NCBI GenBank assembly: GCA_905221605.1
Contig: CAJNDS010002624.1
Coordinates: 275,178-339,177 of the forward strand
From: Symbiodinium natans
Taxonomy: Eukaryota; Sar; Dinophyceae; Suessiales; Symbiodiniaceae
Reading direction: 5' to 3'
DNA: 64,000 nt
Shown here: piece by piece, positions 33,601-42,600 of the stretch
Layout of the letters: each line of letters starts with the position of its first letter
How positions within the stretch are numbered: position 1 is the stretch's first letter
Made by a program: the position numbers and the translations under genes
The notes under the pieces: model-generated
Told to the model about the DNA's origin: nothing
Seen by the model: the letters and a program-made list of their open reading frames with translations, nothing else
Database searches by the model: none

Positions 33601-36600
33601 CCGCGGTGCGCGAAGGGCCGGGCCAGCGAGGCGTAAGCGACGACGTTGGGGCGCACTCCGGCGGCCTTCATCCTTGGGGAGCTTAACCCTACAACCCTGT
33701 GTGTGTTTAGGATTTGGGCTTTTAGGGTTTAGGGCTTAGGGTTTAGGGTTTGGGGTTTGGGGTTTAGGGCTTAGGGTTTAGGGTTTAGGGTTTAGGGTTT
33801 AGGGTTTAGGGTTCAGGGTTTAGGGCTTAGGGTTTAGGGTTTAGGGTTTAGGGTTTAGGGTTTAGGGTTTAGGGTTTAGGGTTTAGGGCTTCGGGCCTCT
33901 CTCAAGCCCTGAACCCTCAACCCGAAGCCCAAGTAAACCCTGCAAACCCCAAAACCCTGCACCCCAGAACCCTGCTAAACCCTCTACATCTTAAGGGCTT
34001 CAACCCTTCTAAGCTTCCAACCTTCTAACTTCAAACCTTCAAACCTTCAAACCTTCAAACCTTCAAACCTTCAAACCTTCAAACCTTCAAACCTTCAAAC
34101 CTTCAAACCTTCAAACCTTCAAACCTTCAAACCTTCAAACCTTCAAACCTTCAAACCTTCAAACCTTCAAAACCCTAACCCCTAACCCCTAAACCCTAAA
34201 CCTTCAAGCCTGAACCCTGAACCCTGAACCCTAAACCCCAAACCCGAAGCACGGCCGCCTGGCGAAGACCTCCTTCGAGCGCTCCAGGTCGCCAGCCTTG
34301 GCACAGGCGTCCAAGAGGCCGCTGTACACCTGAGCGCTTTGAGAGCTTTGAGGGTTTAGGGTTTAGGGCTTAGGGCTTAGGGCTTAGGGCTTAGGGTTTA
34401 GGGTTTAGGGTTTAGGGTTTAGGGTTTGACGGTTTAGGGTTTGAGGGTTTAAGGGCCTCTTTAGGGGCTTCCGGGCGAAGGCTCGAAGGGCGTAGGGGCC
34501 TGGAGGGCTGAGGGGTCTAAGGTTTCAGGCATCTACGGGCTTGGCGCTTTAGGGTTTAGGGCTGACCCTAAACCCTAAAACCCTAAAACCCTCAAACCCT
34601 CACACCCTAAAACCCTAAAACCCTAAAAACCTAAACCCTAAACCCTAAACCCTAAAACCCTAAACCCTAAAACCCTAAACCGCCGTGCTGGGCCCAGCCA
34701 CAACGACGTCGGCCGCCACCCCAGCTTTCTCCATGCGGTCGAACTCTTCACAGGCGGCGGCCACCTCAACGTTTGAGGTTAAGGGCTTCGGGTCCGGGGA
34801 TTTAGGGTTTAGGGTTTAAGGGCTTAGGGCTTCAGGGTTCGGAGGATCGGGGTTTAGGATTTAGGGTTACGCTAAATGCTAAACCGCAAACCATGAAGCC
34901 TAAACCCTAAACCCTAAACCCCAAACCCCAAACCCCTGAACCGCGATCCAGGCCCGCCTTGCCGCTCTTGGCACAGGCCTTGGAGACACGTCTTCCAAAT
35001 TTGTGGGGGGCGCTGGGCTCAGGGATTCGGGGCCATAGGGATGTTAAAACTTTGAGGGTTTAGGGTTTAGGGTTTAGGGTTTAGGGTTTAGGGTTTAGGG
35101 TTTAGGGTTTAGGGTTTAGGGTTTAGGGTTTAGGGTTTAGGGTTTAGGGTTTAGGGTTTAGGGTTTAGGGTTTAGGGACTGTCATACGGCCCTGAAACGG
35201 GGCTTCGCAATAAAGGTTTAGGGTGACGGGGGTTAGGGCTCAAAAGACTTGGGGGTTAGGCTTTAGGGTTTGACGAGCAACACCTTTGAGCCCGAACCTA
35301 AACACGGTGGAGATGTTTTGTACGAAAAGGCTGGGCCAAAGAGCTTATTTTAAAGGTTGGGCCGGTAGCTATTGGGGAAGTTAGATTTGTAGGGTCCGGC
35401 TGTGTGGAAATCAAATTTGTATGGCCCGGTTTTGATTTCGGCGAAAAGAAAACATACCAGAGCTGCTTGCCGCTGCTTGCAAATCGCACTCTGCCGCCCA
35501 TGCCTCTTCTAGGAACTGTCAAGGTCTGGCACAACAGTTAAGGGACACGGTTTAGGCTTAGGGGTTTCGGTGTTGGGGTTTAGGGTTTTGGGGTTCGGGC
35601 TTCGGTGTTTAGGTTTAGGGGGGTTTAGGCTGAGGGGTTTGAGGTTTAGGGCGGCAAGTTTAGGGTTTAGGGGTTCCTTCTTACGCACGCTGGCACCCCC
35701 AGCAGCGGTACGAAAGCGCCCAACATCGAGGACCGGGCATTGATCACTGCGCTGAAGCTGTGTGCGTTGGGCTGGACGCCAGCCTGGAGCTGGTGGGCTT
35801 GGGACACTCGTTCAAAGCATGGGCCCATGATGCGGGGCCCTTATGCAACTGCAGTATTCTATTCACCATACAAGACGATCTATCTGCGCATATATCTATA
35901 TATATTTTTTTCATATATAAGTACACATCCCCCAGTATATTCCGCCCGAACCGCAAACGGCTCATACCTTGGAAACATGGCGGCTGATTTTGGGCTTCAG
36001 GGTTTTCAAGTCTCAGGTATCAAAAGCCCAAGAGATACTTAGAGTTGAGGGTTTAGGGTTACCGGGTTTAGGGTTTAGGTCTCTCTCTCTCTCTCCCTGG
36101 CTCTATCCCTCGCTCTCGCTCTCGCTATCACTCTCGCTCTCGTTCTCGCTCTCGCTGCTCGCTCATTCTTTCTTTCTTTCTTTCTCTCTCTCTCTCTCTC
36201 TCTCTCGCTCTCTCTCTCTCTCTTTCTCTGTCTCTCTCCCTCTCTCTCTCTCCCTCTCTCTCTCTCTCCCTCTCTCTCCCTCTCTCTCGTGTCTCTTTCC
36301 GTGCATTTCTGTCTCTCTCCCTCTCTCTCTGTCTCTTTCTGTCTCTCTCTGTCGGTCTCTCTCACTCTCTCACCCTCTCTCTCTCTCTCTCCTCCATCTT
36401 CTTCTTCTTCTTCCTCTCCTTCTTCTTTTTGTTCCTTCTTATTCTTCTTCCTCTGCTCTCTCTCCCTCTCTCTGTCTCTGCCGCGCAACATTCTGCATTC
36501 GTTGGTGCCATCGTTGGGCTCGCACGGCATCGCCAACCTTCCAGGGACGCGCGATTCTGATGGGCCTGTGGTGGTAGGGCTTAGGGGTCAAAGTTGAAAA

Positions 36601-39600
36601 CCCATTGGGTCGAGGGCTTAGGGCTTAGGATTTACGATTTAAGATTTGGGGCTTAGAGTTCAAATAGACTAAGATCCTGGTTGTTGTGTTCGTTTGTTTC
36701 TGCTGCTTCGGTTGCTGTCAAGCCGAGTAGCCTTGGCACAGGCGTCGATCATGGCAGAGTAGCTGACAACGTTCGGCTCCACTTTTGCATCCTGGGGCAC
36801 ACAGCACCCTTAACCTGAAACCCTAAACCCTTCACGGAGTTTGGGGCTTAAGGGCCCATTCCCCAACAACCCAAGATCCCCTCAGGCCTGGTTCGGGTTT
36901 AGGAGTTCAGGGGTTGACCCCCTAAGCTTAAGCTGACCACGCGCATGACGGGCAGGGCCGTTTTGGGGTGAAGTGCTTGAGAGCTGGTTTGAGAGTTGGA
37001 GTTTGGGGTGCGGGGCTTAGGGTTTACATTGAGGGTCACAAAACCAAATCCGCACCCTAAACCATAAAGAAGAGCCCATAAAGGCTAAGGGTTTATTTGG
37101 GTTTAGGGGAAGGGTTTTCGGCCTTAGGCGCAGTGTTTGCCCAAGTAGAGCGAGTGGTGCCTCGGCGCACCCTCGTATACCCAGACGATGTACGCCTCCA
37201 TCCAGGTGCCCTGCGTCAGACAAGTGACAGTTGTGCACCACGCGCCGTCGAACTCTGGCCGACTTCGACCTTGAAGGGGCTTTCGACGAAGGGATACCGC
37301 ACATGCAGCACGTTGTGGCTCTGCTCCTCTAGCACAATGCGTCTGACGCCATCTTCCACATCGCTTTGGCGCAAGCGATCCAGGTACCAGTTTGCCAGCC
37401 TCCAGTGGTAGCACATGGAGCTTGCCAAGGGACGGTGCTCCAAAGTGCCTTCGCCAGAAACCCTTTTTAAAACGTTTACAGTAGGGTTTATGGTCTAGGG
37501 TTCAGGCGTGCATTTGGAACAACCCCCACATGACTCAGCCAAGCATGATCATTATATCTACCGGTATCCGTGCATTTGGAACAACCCCCACATGACTCTC
37601 CCAACCCAAAACCCAAAGCCCAAAAACCTAAACCCTAAACCCGAAGGCCTACACCTTGGGATGTTCCCCCTTATACTAACAGCCCTTAATACGGATCATA
37701 ATAGGGGCCTATGAAGGACTGGTAGCAGAAGGGTGAACATCCCAACCTACACCCTCCAAACCCCAAGGCCCTATACCCTATACCCTAAACCCTAAGCCCT
37801 ATACCCTAAACCCTGAACCCCAAACCCTAAACCCTAAACCCCAAACCCGAGAACGCCCATGTGTGACGCCTTCATCTTCTCCATCCACTTCTCAGCGCGC
37901 TCCACGTCGCCACTCTTGGCCTGCGCCACGCGCAGGTCGTGGGGGGGTTCGAGGGGTTTTAGGGTCTAGGGGTTTAGGGTTTAGGGGTTAGGGTTTAGGG
38001 TTTTGGGTCTAGGGTTTAGGGTTTAGGGCTTAGGGTCTAGGGTCTAGGGGTGTTTAGGGTTTAGGGGTTTAGGGTTTAACGGTAATAAGGTTTAGGGGAC
38101 CGAAGGTTTGACACCGCTTCCCCCCGCCCCGGTTCAGGATGAGCGCTGAGGCCCAGGCGCAGGCGTCAACCACTGCCGTGTAGGTGGTCACCTTGGGGGC
38201 TCACCCTAAACCCTAAACCCTAAACCCTAAACCCTCAACCCTAAACCCTAAAACCCTGAAACCCTACAAAGCCTAAAACCCTAAACCCCCAAAACCCTCA
38301 ACCAACCCTGAAGACCCCTCAGCCCAACTCAGAAGTTTTTAGTCATTTGTGGGGGAGAGGAACTTGGGCGTTTAGGCAAGCCTTGCGAACCTTCGCAACT
38401 GTTGAGCCCCCGCCCGAAGCCCCAAAACCCTGAGGGCCCTAAAGCCCGAAAAAAAAAACAAACAAAACATCCCCGAAGTCCTGAACCCGAACATCCCAAA
38501 GTTTAGGGAGTTCAGGGCTGAGACCCGTAACCCTGAAGCCCCCTGTAACTTTAGAATCCCTCAGCCAATCTTCCACCATCCACCCCGAGCTTTTCTCCCT
38601 CTCCCGGGAACAAGAATCTAAGCCCTGGGCCCATCTTCCAGCCCAACATCTGCACCCAAAGCCCCTACACCCTAAAATCCCTCGGCCATGAAGCCCCAGA
38701 CCCCAAAACCCCCTAAACGTCAAGCCCTGAAACCCCCAACACTCTAAACCCTAAACCCTAAAACCCTAAAGCCCTGAAACCAGCTTCTGCCCGGGACACT
38801 CGGGGGGCCAAGCCCCTCCGCTCGGCCTCGCGCAGCCATCGCTCGGCGCTGGCGGCGTCCCCTTCATTGTTAAGACTCTCTTGTTTAGGGTTTAGGCCCT
38901 AAACCCTAACCCCTAAAAACCCTCAAGGCTGAGGGTGTGCGGCTTGGGGGAGGGGGGTCGGAGAGGGGAGCAGGGTTCGGGTCCAGAACTTGGGGCTGAA
39001 GGAGGGTTGATCACTCATCCTTGCCTGAGAACTTCTTTATGTGGGTTTAGGGTTTAGGGTTTCGGGCTTCGGGCTTCGGGTTTCGGATTTCGGGTTTCGG
39101 GTTTCGGGTTTAGGGTTTAGGGTTTAGGGTTTAGGGTTTAGGGTTTCGGGTTTAGGGTTGACCGAAGCCAGGCGGCAGGTAGAGGGTGTTCGGGTGCCAG
39201 GGTTGATCCTACTTCTTGGACCAGAGTAACCTAGGAAAAAAAAAAAAAAAAACAGGGTGGTGCCCTTTTGGGTCCAAAGGGGCTGAGAAGAGAACCTAAA
39301 CCCTAAAAAAAAAAGCCTATGGTCCTAGACTGGGTGTTTGGGGTTTAGGAGGTGGAGGGTGTCCTGGGAGCTTTCTTGGAGGGCTTGCGTGCACTTCTTT
39401 TGGGTTCTTTGGGGCTTCTCTCCTGTTTTGGCTTGTAGGGCTTTGGGTGCTGCGAGTGCTCTGTGAGTTGGGTTTAGGGCTTAGGATTGAGGGCTTAGGG
39501 TTCAGGGCTTCAATCCCTAAACTCTAAACCTGAACCCTGAGAGCCCTGAACCCTATACCCAAACCCTGAAGCCTCAAACCCGAAACCTGTGCCAGGTCAC

Positions 39601-42600
39601 CTTTGCGCCCACAGGCGTAGATGAGCGAGTTGTAGCTGACCTGGAGCTTGAGCCACAAGCCCTAAACCCTAAACCCTAAACCCTAAAGCCTGAACCCTAA
39701 ACCCTAAACCCTGAACCCTGAACCCTAAACCCTAAACCCTAAACCCTAGCCGGGGTGCGATGTTGGGCTCGACGCCAGCGGCGAGCATCCTTGGATCTGG
39801 CTGGAACTGCAGCTCCATCCCATCAGCTTCTCCAGCTGTGGTTTTTGATGGGTGCGGGTTTTAAAGTTTAGGGTTTGGGGTTTAAAGAGTAGGTTTTGGG
39901 TTTTAAAGTTTAGGGTTTGGGGTCTAGGGTTTGGGGTTTAGGGGTTTGGGGTTTGGGGTTTGGGCTTTGGGCTTTGGGCTTTGGGGTTTGGGGTTTGGGG
40001 GTTGGGGTTGGGGGTTGGAGTTTGGGGGGGTCCACCACCACCACCATCCCAGGATTGGCTGTGAGGATCTTCAACGTTGGAGCGCGGTGCTGAGGGTCCA
40101 GGGTTCAAGGAAGACTCGGGTGTAACGCTCGGAGTTGAGGCTTGCGGAAGCTCGAAAAACCCTGAAAGCCCCGAAGCCCTAAGCCCCAGTAGAGCCAGTC
40201 CTAAAGGTTGCAGTTGAGCATCTTTGAGAGCCAGTGCTCGGCCAACTCCGTTTCCTTAGGGCTCAGGGCTCGGAGTGTTTCGGACTCGGGGTTTCGGGTT
40301 TAGGGCTTCGGGCCGGGGTTCCTCAAGCCTGGCTACAAGCAGAGTCAGAAGCAGAGCCTCAAGTTGAGTTGTAAGGGCAACGACGAGAGTTCTACGTTGT
40401 AAGGGCACTTGCCAAAATGATAACGATAAGGTACCTCTCATCTCAGGGCCTCTTTGGCAGAAGACTCAGATAGGCCTGCCTGCCAGATCCTCTCCGAGAA
40501 AAGGGACTTCGGGTTTGCATAGGCGTTGAGGTTTGGGCTTATCGGTCTAGGAGTTAGGGTAGCATCTAGGGCATAAGTAACCTAGGAATAAACAGAGTGC
40601 CCTTTTTGGTTTAAAGGGGGTTATTGGAGAGAACCCAAAGCCTAAAAAAGGGAATAAGGGCGTCACACTGGGTCCTAGACCCTAAACCCTAAACCCTAAA
40701 CCCTAAACCCTAAACCCTAAACCCGTTTGGGACAACTTCATCCAAGCTCTGCCCAGCCACACCGCGCTTCGCGCGCGCGTGGATGACGGTGGCGTAGCTG
40801 ACCTACGGATAGGGGAAGCAGGCTCTCGGGCTTAGGGTTTAGGGTTTAGGGTTTAGGGTTTAGGGTTTAGGGTTTAGGGTTTAGGGTTTAGGGTGTAGGG
40901 TTTAGGGTTTAGGGGTCACGAAACCCCGATGGAACCCTCTTCCAAAACATCCTTGTTTCTGGGACCCGTGGGGTTGTTGGAAACAGATGCTTTGATTTGT
41001 TTCGTAAGCCCTAGACACTAAATCCTAATATGCTAAACCCGAACATCCTGAAACCGTGAAACCCTCAAACCCTGAGCCTGAACAACTTCTGTGCTCAGGC
41101 GTGGGGGCGGTCAGGGAGCCCGGCATCCCAGAAGTAGGGAATGTTCCACACACCCAACTAGGGTTTCTAGGGTTTAGGCATTCCAGGCTTTTGACTAATT
41201 AGCCACCCATGCACAGACAGCGAGAGAGCAAGAGAGAGAGAGAGAGAGGCAAGAAAGGAAGGAATAGGGGCCTTCTCGGCAAAAGTTGCAGAAAGCAATG
41301 GATTCTTTTAGAGCTTTGATAGCAGGGGATGGCGTTTCGAAGGGTAAGGTTTCAAGGTTTCAGAGCCTTGTCTATGAAGGCCCTAAACAAAATCCTCACG
41401 AGGCCTAAAAGCCCCAAACGAAACTTTAAAAACCCTACCGACCCTTGAATAAGCCCCTTAAGCCCCCTTAAGCCCGTGGACAGCTTTTTAAGCCTTCTTT
41501 AAGGTGTGATGATGGAGGGCTTTGGGCATCGGAGGGCACTACGCTCTTAGGGGTTTCCGAAATTAGGCGTACCTTATCGGGGTCCTTACTATAAGGGTTG
41601 AAGGGACTCTCTTAGGGGGTCCCTGTGTACCGCAAGCCCCTCTTTGTAGCTCGTGGCCTCATTCGCCTGTACTCCATCTTTCAGCATCTCGGAAAGCCAG
41701 TGTTCCGCGTCCTCTTGGGTGAGGTCCAGGGCATTGAGGGTTCGGGCTGTTAGGGCTAGCTTGGGGCTTTTAGAGCTTGGGGCTTCCGAAGGCTTGCAGG
41801 TGCACAAGAAAAAGCTGAGAGGTCTGGCGCACCCCCCAATGATAAAGAGAACCGGCCACACCCCAAGCCAGCCACTCAAACAAAGGCTCTGCCAAGCCGC
41901 CGGAGCCCTCGGCCGCACATGCCAGAGATAGCAGCTACAAGCTGCAGCTGAGACCCTGAACCCCCCCCAAAGCCTGAACCCTGCCTGAACCCTCTAACCC
42001 CGAACCCTACAGACCCCAGTCCTCGGCGTCGTCCGCCTTGGCGGAGGCCTCACTTTGAAGGCTCTACATGGCGATGTCGGAGAAATCCGGGAGTTGGGCT
42101 TCGGGTGTGAGGTGGGTTGCGGAGTTCGCGGCTTGAGGGAAAGATGCTGCTGTGCTCTGGCGCCGCATTTCGCTCTGCGAGCCACCTGAAAAAAGTCCAT
42201 CCCAGAAACCTTCAGGGTTTAGGGTTTAGGCCTGAGGGCTCATGCCCAAAGCCTAGATCCATAGCGAACGCCTCTCCCAGCACCCTCCCCATCAGGGACT
42301 TTCCTTAAACCCTAAACCCTAAACCCTAAACCCTAAACCCTAAACCCCTTCGAGCCGAGGTGCATCCATGAGGATGTTGTAGCTGATGGTGTTGGGTTCC
42401 ACGCCAGCAGCGCCTCTTTGAGGTCTCCGTGGCCACAGGCTTTGAGGCTTAGGGTTTAGGGTTTAGGGTTTAGGGTTTAGGGTTTAGGGTTTAGGGTTTA
42501 GGGTTTAGGGTTTAGGTTTAGGGTTTAGGGTTTAGGGTTTAGGGCTTAGGGTTTAAGGTTTAGGGCTTTTCCGCATCTGCTTTGAAGGGGGATGTGGAGG

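Noticed and set aside
36075-36597. Ser/Leu-rich and Arg/Glu-rich reading frames
   Set aside because: They are CT microsatellite translations; only the 48-nt PPR exon at 36490-36537 next to it is supported.
38159-38159. Strict rule that every exon has CCCTAAA low and TTTAGGG high
   Set aside because: Secure PPR exons such as 38159-38191 and 36732-36791 break it, so it is only a tendency.
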